This document shows positions 28,645 to 36,613 of a stretch of 64,000 nucleotides of DNA, piece by piece (position 1 is the stretch's first letter; the number at the start of each line of letters is the position of its first letter). The DNA comes from JAKFDI01 sp036676235. GTDB taxonomy: Bacteria > Pseudomonadota > Gammaproteobacteria > Burkholderiales > Burkholderiaceae_C. The position numbers and the translations under genes are program-made. The notes beneath the pieces were generated by a model. The model worked only from the letters and a program-made list of their open reading frames with translations, ran no database searches and was not told the origin of the DNA. Location of the stretch: contig JAKFDI010000080.1 of NCBI GenBank assembly GCA_036676235.1, forward strand, positions 50,037-114,036. The letters run 5' to 3'.

Positions 28645-30564
28645 ATGGTCTCGATTCAACTCCCCGACGGTTCCAAGCGCGAGTACCCCGGCCCCGTCAC
28701 CGTGGCTGAGGTCGCCGCGTCCATCGGCGCCGGCCTCGCCAAGGCGGCGATCGCCGGCAAGCTGGGGCAGGGCGATGCGGCCCGGGTCGTTGACACGAGC
28801 TACCGCATCGAGAACGACGCGGTGCTCGCCATCGTGACCGAGAAGGATGCGGCAGGTCTCGAGGTGATTCGCCATTCCACCGCCCACCTGCTCGCCTATG
28901 CGGTGAAGGAGCTGTTCCCGGACGCGCAGGTCACGATCGGCCCGGTCATCGAGAACGGCTTCTTCTACGACTTCGCCTACAAGCGCCCCTTCACGCCGGA
29001 AGACCTGGCGGCCATCGAAGCCAAGATGAGCGAGCTTGCGAAGAAGAACGAGCCGGTCGAGCGCCGCGTGCTGCCGCGCGACGAGGCGGTGGCGCACTTC
29101 AAGAGCCTGGGCGAGGACTACAAGGCCGAGATCATCTCCAGCATTCCCGCGGGGGAGGATGTGTCGCTCTACCGCGAAGGCAAGTTCGAGGATCTGTGCC
29201 GCGGCCCTCACGTGCCGAGCACGGGCCGCTTGAAGCACTTCAAGCTGATGAAGGTGGCTGGCGCCTACTGGCGGGGCGACCACCGCAACGAGATGCTGCA
29301 GCGCATCTACGGCACGGCCTGGGCGACGAAGGAAGAACTGCAGCAGTACCTGCACATGCTCGAAGAGGCGGAGAAGCGCGACCATCGCAAGCTCGGCCGC
29401 GAACTCGACCTCTTCCACATCGACGAGCACGCGCCGGGCCTCGTGTTCTGGCACCCCAAGGGCTGGACGCTGTGGCAGCAGGTCGAGCAATACATGCGTG
29501 CCGTCTACCGAGAGAACGGCTACCAGGAGGTGAAGGCGCCGCAGATCCTCGACCAGGGGCTGTGGGAGAAGACCGGCCACTGGGGCAAGTACCGCGAGAA
29601 CATGTTCACGACGGAATCGGAAAAGCGCGACTACGCGCTCAAGCCGATGAACTGCCCGGGGCACCTGCTGATCTTCAACCAGGGCATCAAGAGCTACCGC
29701 GACCTGCCGCTGCGCTACGGCGAGTTCGGCCAGTGCCATCGCAACGAGCCCACCGGCGGGCTGCACGGCATCATGCGCGTGCGCGGCTTTACGCAGGACG
29801 ACGGCCACATCTTCTGCACCGAGGAGCAGATCCTCGATGAATGCACGGCCTTCACCACGCTGCTGCAGAAGGTCTACAAGGACTTCGGCTTCACCGACAT
29901 CATCTACAAGGTGGCGACGCGGCCCGAAGCCCGCATCGGCACCGACGAGGCCTGGGAGCGCGCCGAGTTCGCGCTGATGGAAAGCCTGCGGCGCTCCGGC
30001 TGCGAATTCGAGATCGCGGTGGGCGAGGGCGCGTTCTACGGCCCGAAGATCGAATACACGCTCAAGGACGCGCTGGGCCGCCATTGGCAATGCGGCACGG
30101 TCCAGGTGGACCCGAACATGCCCGAGCGCCTCGGCGCCGAATACGTGGACGAGGGCGGTGTCCGGCGCACGCCGCTGATGCTGCATCGGGCCATCGTGGG
30201 CAGCATGGAGCGTTTCATCGGCATCCTGATCGAGCAGCATGCCGGCGCGCTGCCGGCGTGGCTGGCCCCGGTGCAGGTGCAGGTGCTCAATATCACCGGT
30301 GCCCAGTCGGAATATGCCCAGGACGTGGTGAAAACGCTTCTAAAACAAGGAGTTAGAGCGGAATGCGATTTGCGGAACGAAAAGATTACCTATAAAATCC
30401 GCGAGCATTCCATGCAAAAGGTTCCGTTCATCCTCGTCGTAGGCGACAAGGAGAAGGCAAACGGGGCCGTTGCGGTGCGCGCTCGTGGCAACCAGGACCT
30501 CGGCGTGATGTCACTGGCCGACTTCTCCGCGAAGCTCGCCGACGACATCGCCCGCAGAGTGTGA
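28645..30564 (+). CDS. thrS: Threonyl-tRNA synthetase
   Basis: 639 residues, full length. Order: N-terminal TGS domain (VSIQLPDGSKREYPGPVTVA), the editing domain with HSTAHLLAYAVKELFPD, and the class II catalytic core. The zinc-binding Cys337 lies in KPMNCPGHLLIF, with RYGEFGQCHRNEP (motif 2 region), and the C-terminal anticodon-binding domain follows. It charges tRNA-Thr. It opens the conserved operon thrS-infC-rpmI-rplT-pheST-ihfA. The leader suggests control by Thr-tRNA level. Confidence 0.97.
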   Translation: MVSIQLPDGSKREYPGPVTVAEVAASIGAGLAKAAIAGKLGQGDAARVVDTSYRIENDAVLAIVTEKDAAGLEVIRHSTAHLLAYAVKELFPDAQVTIGPVIENGFFYDFAYKRPFTPEDLAAIEAKMSELAKKNEPVERRVLPRDEAVAHFKSLGEDYKAEIISSIPAGEDVSLYREGKFEDLCRGPHVPSTGRLKHFKLMKVAGAYWRGDHRNEMLQRIYGTAWATKEELQQYLHMLEEAEKRDHRKLGRELDLFHIDEHAPGLVFWHPKGWTLWQQVEQYMRAVYRENGYQEVKAPQILDQGLWEKTGHWGKYRENMFTTESEKRDYALKPMNCPGHLLIFNQGIKSYRDLPLRYGEFGQCHRNEPTGGLHGIMRVRGFTQDDGHIFCTEEQILDECTAFTTLLQKVYKDFGFTDIIYKVATRPEARIGTDEAWERAEFALMESLRRSGCEFEIAVGEGAFYGPKIEYTLKDALGRHWQCGTVQVDPNMPERLGAEYVDEGGVRRTPLMLHRAIVGSMERFIGILIEQHAGALPAWLAPVQVQVLNITGAQSEYAQDVVKTLLKQGVRAECDLRNEKITYKIREHSMQKVPFILVVGDKEKANGAVAVRARGNQDLGVMSLADFSAKLADDIARRV

Positions 30565-30651
30565 AAGCGCTCTTCCGAGGTTCAGTCGGCCCAGCGCACA
30601 ACTGATCGTTTTGGATTCCGTTGCCTTGGAGTCCGCCAAGGGGTTTGAACT

Positions 30652-31200
30652 ATCGCTACTTTTTTTGACCGCCGTACTCCCAACGCGGAGCGCAAGCACC
30701 GCCTCAACCGGGAGATCATGGCGCCCGAAGTCCGTCTGAATGGCGTCGACAACGAGCCGCTGGGGATCGTGAGCACCCTGGAAGCCCTGCGAATGGCAGG
30801 CGAGCTTGATGTCGATCTGGTGGAGATTGCGGCCACGGCCGATCCCCCGGTGTGCCGCCTGATGGACTACGGCAAGTTCAAGTACCAGGAGCAGAAACGC
30901 GCGGCCGAGGCCAAGTCCAAGCAGAAGGTCATTGAAGTCAAGGAAGTGAAGTTCCGCCCCGGAACCGACGAAGGCGACTACGCGATCAAGATGCGCAACC
31001 TGCGCCGCTTCATCGAGGAAGACGGCGACAAGGGCAAGGTCACCTTGCGCTACCGCGGCCGGGAAATCACCCACCAGGACATCGGCATGCGGCTGCTCGA
31101 GCGCATTCGCGACGAGCTGGCGGATGTGGCGGTGGTGGAGAACATGCCCAAGCTCGAGGGACGCCAGATGATCATGGTCCTCGCGCCGAAGCGGAAGTAG
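30652..31200 (+). CDS. infC: Translation initiation factor IF-3, non-canonical ATC start
   Basis: 182 residues when started at ATC 30652. The reading frame carries the family N-terminus (IATFFDRRTPNAERKHRLNREI) only upstream of the first ATG (30718), split here as FFDRRTPNAERK and HRLNREI. An in-frame TGA at 30646-30648 leaves ATC 30652 as the only plausible initiator, with AAGGGG eight bases upstream. IF-3 genes typically use AUU or AUC, through which the factor represses its own synthesis. Both IF-3 domains and the linker (KYQEQKRAAEAKSKQKVIEV) are present. IF-3 binds the 30S subunit and checks initiator tRNA. Confidence 0.93.
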   Translation: MATFFDRRTPNAERKHRLNREIMAPEVRLNGVDNEPLGIVSTLEALRMAGELDVDLVEIAATADPPVCRLMDYGKFKYQEQKRAAEAKSKQKVIEVKEVKFRPGTDEGDYAIKMRNLRRFIEEDGDKGKVTLRYRGREITHQDIGMRLLERIRDELADVAVVENMPKLEGRQMIMVLAPKRK

Positions 31201-31323
31201 ATCGAAATTTGAAGAGTTCAGCGGTTCGGTCTGGTCACCGGGTCGCTGCCAGAAGCGACTGCAGGCCTACAAGACGGCAAAACCATTGCCGGCGCCTGCA
31301 GGAGCAATCAAGAAGGAGCAGTC
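31201..31323 (+). promoter_or_regulatory. infC-rpmI spacer
   Basis: 123 bases with several pairable segments (for example GTCGCT/AGCGAC in CGGGTCGCTGCCAGAAGCGACT). In E. coli the corresponding region is where ribosomal protein L20 represses rpmI-rplT. Similar control here is inferred from position only. Confidence 0.3.
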
Positions 31324-31527
31324 ATGCCCAAGATGAAGACCAAGCGGGGCGCCGCCAAGCGCTTCCGAGTTCGCCCGGGTGGCACCGTCAAGCGCGGTTC
31401 GGCGTACAAGCGCCACATCCTCACGAAGAAGAGCACGAAGACGAAGCGCCAGCTGCGCGGCATCTCCAATGTGCACGAGACCGACATGGGCCACGTCGCA
31501 CAGATGCTGCCCCGCTCCGGTCTTTGA
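31324..31527 (+). CDS. rpmI: 50S ribosomal protein L35
   Basis: 67 residues, highly basic, with family features MPKMKTKRGAAKRFRVRPGG at the start and HILTKKSTKTKRQLRG in the middle. AAGGAG lies upstream. L35 is a small protein of the large ribosomal subunit. It sits between infC and rplT in the usual order. Confidence 0.96.
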   Translation: MPKMKTKRGAAKRFRVRPGGTVKRGSAYKRHILTKKSTKTKRQLRGISNVHETDMGHVAQMLPRSGL

Positions 31528-31550
31528 CCTGCTTCTGAAGGAGAACTGAT

Positions 31551-31907
31551 ATGCCTCGCGTCAAACGTGGTGTCACCGCACGTGCACGTCACAAGAAGGT
31601 TCTGGCACTGGCCAAGGGTTACCGTGGCCGCCGCAAGAACGTCTATCGCATCGCCAAGCAGGCCGTCATGCGTGCCGGCCAGTATGCGTACCGTGACCGC
31701 CGTACCAAGAAGCGTGTTTTCCGCCATCTCTGGATCGCCCGCATCAACGCGGCGAGCCGTGGCTTGGGACTCACCTACAGCAAGTTCATGGCCGGCATGA
31801 AGAAGGCGTCGATCGAGATCGACCGCAAGGTTCTTGCCGACATGGCCGTCAACGATCCGGCTGGTTTCAGCAGCATCGTCGACAAGGTGAAGGCCCAGCT
31901 CGCTTGA
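31551..31907 (+). CDS. rplT: 50S ribosomal protein L20
   Basis: 118 residues: MPRVKRGVTARARHKKVLAL, then KGYRGRRKNVYRIAKQAVM, and the globular C-terminal domain (LWIARINAASRGLGLTYSKF). L20 is an early assembly protein of the 50S subunit and an autogenous repressor of its operon in other bacteria. It is 23 bases after rpmI with AAGGAG upstream. Confidence 0.97.
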   Translation: MPRVKRGVTARARHKKVLALAKGYRGRRKNVYRIAKQAVMRAGQYAYRDRRTKKRVFRHLWIARINAASRGLGLTYSKFMAGMKKASIEIDRKVLADMAVNDPAGFSSIVDKVKAQLA

Positions 31908-31982
31908 TGTCGTAAGGTCGGCCGCGCCAGCGTCCGATCGACGACCGCCCGAAGCGCCGCAAGGCGCCGACGGCCAGCTTCC

Positions 31983-32009
31983 AAGGCCGACCTCGTGTTG
32001 GCCTTTTTT
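31983..32009 (+). terminator. Intrinsic terminator between rplT and pheS
   Basis: AAGGCCGAC (31983-31991) pairs with GTTGGCCTT (31997-32005), with one G-T wobble and loop CTCGT, ending in six Ts (32004-32009). It lies 14 bases before the pheS start. It can separate the ribosomal-protein part from pheST or attenuate it. No Phe-rich leader ORF is visible between rplT and the stem. Confidence 0.8.
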
Positions 32010-32023
32010 CATTTTCGGAACCG

Positions 32024-33067
32024 ATGAACGACCTCGACCAACTGGTCAGCGACGCGCAAGCCGACTTCGCGCGGGCCGCAGCGCCCGCTGACCTCGAGAA
32101 CGCCAAGGCGCGATTTCTCGGCAAGTCAGGGCGCCTGACCGATCTGCTGAAGGCGCTGGGTGCGCTCGCACCCGAAGAAAAGAAGTCGCGCGGTGCGGCG
32201 ATCAATGCTGCCAAGCAGCAGGTCGAGGCCGCGCTCGTCGCCCGTCGCCAGGCACTGGCCGATGCCGAACTGCAACTGCAACTGCAGGCCGAAGCGCTCG
32301 ACGTGACACTGCCCGGCCGCCGCCGCGGCGCCGGCTCCGTACACCCGATCACGCGCACGATGGCGCGCATCGAGGAAATCTTCGCCTCCATGGGCTTCGA
32401 CGTGGCCGACGGCCCCGAGATCGAGACCGACTGGTACAGCTTCACTGCGCTCAACAACCCGGAGAACCACCCGGCGCGTTCGATGCAGGACACCTTCTAC
32501 GTCGACATGAAGGACGCAGAAGGCCGCTGGCTGAACCTGCGCCCGCACACTTCGCCGATGCAGGTGCGCTACGCCCGCGCCCATGCGAAGAAGCATGAGG
32601 GCCAGGCGGCCATGCCGGACATCCGCGTCATCGTGCCGGGGCGCACCTACCGCGTGGACAGCGATGCGACGCACTCGCCGATGTTTCACCAGGTCGAAGG
32701 GCTGTGGGTTGGCGAGAACGTGAGCTTCAAGGACTTGAAGGTCATGTACCTGAACTTCATCCAGGCGTTCTTCGAGACCACCGACCTCACGCTGCGCTTT
32801 CGCCCCAGCTACTTCCCGTTCACCGAGCCCAGCGCCGAGATCGACATCATGTTCGAGAGCGGGCCGCTGAAGGGCCGCTGGCTCGAGGTGTCGGGTTCGG
32901 GTCAGGTGCATCCGCAGGTGATCCGCAACATGGGGCTGGACCCCGAGCGCCACATCGGCTTTGCCTTCGGCTCCGGCATCGACCGGCTCGCCATGCTGCG
33001 CTACGGCATCAGCGACCTGCGCCTCTTCTTCGACGGCGACCTGCGCTTCCTGTCGCAGTTTCAGTAA
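32024..33067 (+). CDS. pheS: Phenylalanyl-tRNA synthetase alpha subunit
   Basis: 347 residues. The N-terminal coiled-coil arm that contacts tRNA-Phe is followed by the class II catalytic core with MGFDVADGPEIETDWYSF, LRPHTSPMQVRYA, FHQVEGLWVGENVSF and the C-terminal GFAFGSGIDRLAMLRYGI (motif 3). It forms an alpha2-beta2 enzyme with PheT and charges tRNA-Phe. It is 31 bases before pheT. Confidence 0.97.
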   Translation: MNDLDQLVSDAQADFARAAAPADLENAKARFLGKSGRLTDLLKALGALAPEEKKSRGAAINAAKQQVEAALVARRQALADAELQLQLQAEALDVTLPGRRRGAGSVHPITRTMARIEEIFASMGFDVADGPEIETDWYSFTALNNPENHPARSMQDTFYVDMKDAEGRWLNLRPHTSPMQVRYARAHAKKHEGQAAMPDIRVIVPGRTYRVDSDATHSPMFHQVEGLWVGENVSFKDLKVMYLNFIQAFFETTDLTLRFRPSYFPFTEPSAEIDIMFESGPLKGRWLEVSGSGQVHPQVIRNMGLDPERHIGFAFGSGIDRLAMLRYGISDLRLFFDGDLRFLSQFQ

Positions 33068-33098
33068 ACCGAGCCAGTCATTCGAGCGGACACACGCC

Positions 33099-35531
33099 AT
33101 GCAATTTCCCGAGTCGTGGTTGCGCGAGTTCTGCAACCCGCCGATCGCCACCGCCGAACTGGCCGAACTGCTGACCATGTCCGGCATGGAAGTGGAAGAG
33201 ATGCGCCCGGTCGCACCCCCGTTCACGCGCGTGGTGGTCGGCGAAGTGCTGTCGGTCGAGCGCCATCCGAACGCCGACCGCCTCAACGTGTGCCAGGTGA
33301 ACGCCGGCACCGGTGAGACGCTGAACATCGTCTGCGGCGCGCCCAATGTGCGCGCCGGCATCAAGGTGCCGTGCGCATTGGTGGGCGCCGAGCTGCCGCC
33401 GGCCGAAGAGGGCGCCGACGCGAAGCCCTTCATCATCAAGCTCGGCAAGCTGCGTGGCGTGGAGAGCCAGGGCATGCTGTGCTCGGCACGCGAGTTGAAG
33501 CTGTCGGATGACCACGGCGGCCTGCTGATCCTCGATGCGAACGCCAAGGTCGGCTTGGACATCCGCGAGCACCTGTCGCTCGACGACACGCTGTTCACCC
33601 TCAAGCTCACGCCCAACCTCGGCCACTGCCTGAGCGTCTACGGCATCGCGCGCGAGGTCTCGGCGCTGACCGGTTCGCCGCTGCTGGTGCCGCAGATTCC
33701 GGCGGTCGAGCCGCGCCACGACGCGAAGCTGCCGGTGGCCGTCGAAGCGCCCGACCTGTGCGGCCGCTTCTCCGGCCGCATCGTGCGCAACGTGAACACG
33801 AAGGCGCAGACGCCCGCCTGGATGGTCGACCGCCTCGCGCGCTGCGGCCAGCGCTCGGTGACCGCATTGGTCGACATCTCGAACTACGTGATGTTCGAGT
33901 TCGGCCGCCCGTCGCACATCTTCGATCTCGACAAGATCCATCGCGGCCTCACCGTGCGCTGGGGCAAGCCGGGCGAGACGCTCAAGCTGCTGAACGGCAG
34001 CACCATCGAGGTCGACGAGCAGGTCGGTGTCATCGCGGACGACGAGGCAGTGGAATCGCTCGCCGGCATCATGGGCGGTGACGCGACCGCGGTGTCCGAC
34101 GACACGAAGAACGTCTACGTCGAGGCCGCGTTCTGGTGGCCGCAGGCCGTGGCCGGGCGCTCGCGCCGCTTCAACTTCTCGACCGACGCGGGCCATCGCT
34201 TCGAGCGCGGCGTCGACCCGGCGCAGACGGTGGCGCACATCGAGCGCATCACGCAGCTCATCCTCGACATCTGCGGCGGCGAAGCCGGCCCGATGGACGA
34301 TCAGACGCTCGCCTTGCCCGAACAGCGCCCGGTCACGCTGCGCTTCGATCGCGCAGCCAAGATCATCGGCACGCCGGTGACGCCCGAGCAGTGCCAGGAC
34401 GTGATGACGCGCCTCGGTCTCCCGTTCACCGCCACCGAAACCTCGCTCACCGTCACGCCGCCGAGCTGGCGCTTCGATCTGCAGATCGAGGAAGACCTCA
34501 TCGAGGAGGTCATCCGCGTGCTCGGTTACAGCCAGCTGCCGCTCACGCCGCCGCTCGCGCCGCTGACGGCGCGCGTGCGCAGCGAAGCCCGCCGCGCACC
34601 GCACGAGCTGCGGCGTACGCTCGCGTCGCTCGGCTACACCGAGACGATCAACTTCAGTTTCGTGGAGGAGCGCACGGAGCGCGAACTCGCGGGCAACGCC
34701 GACCCGATCCGCGTGCTCAACCCGATCGCGAGCCCGCTCGCTGTCATGCGTTCCAGCCTGATCGGCAGCCTGATCGGCGCGCTGCGGCACAACCTCGCAC
34801 GCAAGGCGACGCGCCTGCAGTTGTTCGAGGTCGGCCGCGTGTTCCTGCGCGACCCGGCGGTGCCGGATGGCGCATGGACGGTGGCTGGCGTACACCAGCC
34901 GCTGCGCGTCGCCGGGCTCGCCTACGGCAACGCCGAAGCGCCGCAGTGGGGCGTGAAGGAGCGTGCCGTGGACTTCTTCGACGTCAAGGGCGACGTGGAA
35001 GCGCTGTTCGCGCCGGCCGCGGCCGCGTTCGAGCCTGCCGAGCACCCGGCGTTGCATCCCGGCCGCAGCGCACGCATCGTCGTGGCGGGCCGGCCGGTGG
35101 GCTGGGTCGGCGAGCTGCACCCGCGTTGGCGGCAAGGCTACGAGCTGCCCGCCGCGCCGGTCGTGTTCGAGATCGAACTCGATCCGCTGCTGGCGCGCGA
35201 CATCCCGCGCCTGGCGCCGATTCCGCGTCAGCAATCCGCATGGCGCGACATCGCCGTCATCGCCAACGAGGCGGTGACGCACGACGCGCTGATGCAGGCC
35301 ATCCGTGCGACGCCGACCACGTTGGTGCGCTCGGCGAAGCTGTTCGACATCTACACGCCCAAGGCGCCCGCCGCCGACATCGGCGCTCACGAGCGCAGCC
35401 TGGCGGTGCGGCTGGAACTGCTCGACAACGAGGCGACGCTCACCGACGAACGCATCGACGCCGTGGTGGCGCAGGTGCTCGACACCCTCGGCGCGAAGCT
35501 GGGCACAAGACTGCGAGGCAAGGCGCAATGA
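33099..35531 (+). CDS. pheT: Phenylalanyl-tRNA synthetase beta subunit
   Basis: 810 residues from ATG 33099. Domains in order: N-terminal tRNA-binding OB fold (VVVGEVLSVERHPNADRLNV), B3/B4 editing domain, B5 domain (about 400-470), the inactive catalytic-like core (LIEEVIRVLGYSQLP), and the C-terminal anticodon-binding FDX-ACB domain (RQQSAWRDIAVIANEAVTHD). It edits Tyr-tRNA-Phe and binds the tRNA. Its TGA overlaps the ihfA ATG (ATGA), the conserved pheT-ihfA junction. Confidence 0.97.
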   Translation: MQFPESWLREFCNPPIATAELAELLTMSGMEVEEMRPVAPPFTRVVVGEVLSVERHPNADRLNVCQVNAGTGETLNIVCGAPNVRAGIKVPCALVGAELPPAEEGADAKPFIIKLGKLRGVESQGMLCSARELKLSDDHGGLLILDANAKVGLDIREHLSLDDTLFTLKLTPNLGHCLSVYGIAREVSALTGSPLLVPQIPAVEPRHDAKLPVAVEAPDLCGRFSGRIVRNVNTKAQTPAWMVDRLARCGQRSVTALVDISNYVMFEFGRPSHIFDLDKIHRGLTVRWGKPGETLKLLNGSTIEVDEQVGVIADDEAVESLAGIMGGDATAVSDDTKNVYVEAAFWWPQAVAGRSRRFNFSTDAGHRFERGVDPAQTVAHIERITQLILDICGGEAGPMDDQTLALPEQRPVTLRFDRAAKIIGTPVTPEQCQDVMTRLGLPFTATETSLTVTPPSWRFDLQIEEDLIEEVIRVLGYSQLPLTPPLAPLTARVRSEARRAPHELRRTLASLGYTETINFSFVEERTERELAGNADPIRVLNPIASPLAVMRSSLIGSLIGALRHNLARKATRLQLFEVGRVFLRDPAVPDGAWTVAGVHQPLRVAGLAYGNAEAPQWGVKERAVDFFDVKGDVEALFAPAAAAFEPAEHPALHPGRSARIVVAGRPVGWVGELHPRWRQGYELPAAPVVFEIELDPLLARDIPRLAPIPRQQSAWRDIAVIANEAVTHDALMQAIRATPTTLVRSAKLFDIYTPKAPAADIGAHERSLAVRLELLDNEATLTDERIDAVVAQVLDTLGAKLGTRLRGKAQ

Positions 35532-35890
35532 GCGAATCCCGAGATCCGGTCGGCAGTGTGGTGTTGCCGACGCTCGAAACCCCGACGCTGACCAAGGCGG
35601 AACTGGCCGAACTGCTGTTCGAGCGCCTCGGGCTGAACAAGCGCGAGTCCAAGGACATGGTCGAAGCCTTCTTCGACATCATCCACGGCACCCTGGTGAC
35701 CGGCGCGGACGTGAAGCTGTCGGGCTTCGGCAACTTCAACATCCGCCGCAAGGCGCCGCGGCCCGGGCGCAACCCGCGCACCGGCGAATCCATCCCGATC
35801 AAGGCACGAAATGTGGTTACGTTTCACGCCAGCCACAAACTGAAAGGTGTCGTGCAAGGCGACATCCCGTCTGGAGAAGAGTTCGAGTAA
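35528..35890 (+). CDS. ihfA: Integration host factor alpha subunit
   Basis: 120 residues from ATG 35528, overlapping the pheT stop. HU/IHF fold with LTKAELAELLFERLGLNKRE and the DNA-bending arm RKAPRPGRNPRTGESIPIKA, whose Pro in the arm intercalates into DNA. N- and C-terminal tails are longer than the E. coli 99 residues (MSESRDPVGSVVLPTLETP; end KGVVQGDIPSGEEFE). Partner IhfB is not in the window. Confidence 0.95.
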   Translation: MSESRDPVGSVVLPTLETPTLTKAELAELLFERLGLNKRESKDMVEAFFDIIHGTLVTGADVKLSGFGNFNIRRKAPRPGRNPRTGESIPIKARNVVTFHASHKLKGVVQGDIPSGEEFE

Positions 35891-35925
35891 AGTCTTAGCT
35901 TTCTCTCCCGATCTCATTGATTTCA

Positions 35926-36363
35926 ATGGAGAAAGCGCTTCCCTCGATTCCCGCAAAACGCTACTTCACGATCGGTGAGGTGAGTGATTTGTGCGCGGTG
36001 AAGCCGTACGTGCTGCGTTACTGGGAACAGGAATTCACGCAGCTCAAGCCCATGAAACGGCGCGGCAACCGCCGCTACTACCAGCACCATGAGGTGCTGC
36101 TGATCCGCCGGATCCGCGAATTGCTCTACGAACAGGGCTTCACGATCAGCGGCGCGCGCAACCGCTTGTCGGATGCGCATGCGGCGAACCATCGCGGCTT
36201 CGATGACGAAACCTCAGTGCCGGACACCGACGAATCCGGCCCGTTCGACGAAGCCGAGGCGCCGAGGGAACGCGCGGTTCCGGCACTCGCAAGTGGCGCG
36301 GAGATGTCGATGGACGAGGTGCGCGAGGAACTGCTTTCGATCCGCGGCCTGTTGTCCGTCTGA
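35926..36363 (+). CDS. MerR-family transcriptional regulator adjoining ihfA
   Basis: 145 residues from ATG 35926 (TTG 35917 is an in-frame alternative). The N-terminal MerR helix-turn-helix with wing (YFTIGEVSDLCAVKPYVLRY, then KRRGNRRYYQHHEVLLIRRI) is followed by a short helix and an acidic, probably disordered tail. It lacks the metal-binding Cys residues of CueR/MerR, so it is not the copper regulator expected for the island near 56 kb. Its position between ihfA and tRNA-Pro is conserved in betaproteobacteria; targets unknown. Confidence 0.88.
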   Translation: MEKALPSIPAKRYFTIGEVSDLCAVKPYVLRYWEQEFTQLKPMKRRGNRRYYQHHEVLLIRRIRELLYEQGFTISGARNRLSDAHAANHRGFDDETSVPDTDESGPFDEAEAPRERAVPALASGAEMSMDEVREELLSIRGLLSV

Positions 36364-36380
36364 AGGCGCTCTCCCGCTCG

Positions 36381-36386
36381 TATAAT
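36381..36386 (+). promoter_or_regulatory. -10 box of tRNA-Pro
   Basis: A perfect TATAAT 12 bases before the tRNA 5' end. No strong -35 at 17 bp (TTGTCC is 23 bp away). Strong -10 boxes of this sort are usual before tRNA genes. Confidence 0.65.
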
Positions 36387-36396
36387 CCCGGGTTCA

Positions 36397-36474
<78 letters not shown>

Positions 36475-36485
36475 TAGACAGCGAT

Positions 36486-36516
36486 AAGCCCGGTTCCTAA
36501 AGGAGCCGGGCTTTTT
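36486..36516 (+). terminator. Intrinsic terminator after tRNA-Pro
   Basis: AAGCCCGGTTCC (36486-36497) pairs with GGAGCCGGGCTT (36502-36513), with one T-G wobble and loop TAAA, followed by TTTTT (36512-36516). A strong Rho-independent signal 12 bases after the tRNA. Confidence 0.9.
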
Positions 36517-36613
36517 CGTTTCTTTCGCGCGCAGTGACGGCTCGTGTATCGACCTTGGCGCCGGCATGCCCCGGCAGCAGCGGTCACACTTGTCCCGATT
36601 CCGCTCGCAAACC

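Noticed and set aside
31905..31982. A pheM-like leader peptide before pheS
   Set aside because: The only ATG after rplT gives a two-codon ORF, and no Phe-rich frame exists.
35926..36363. This MerR gene as the copper regulator CueR
   Set aside because: It lacks the C-terminal metal-binding Cys pair and belongs to the conserved ihfA-tRNA-Pro neighbourhood.
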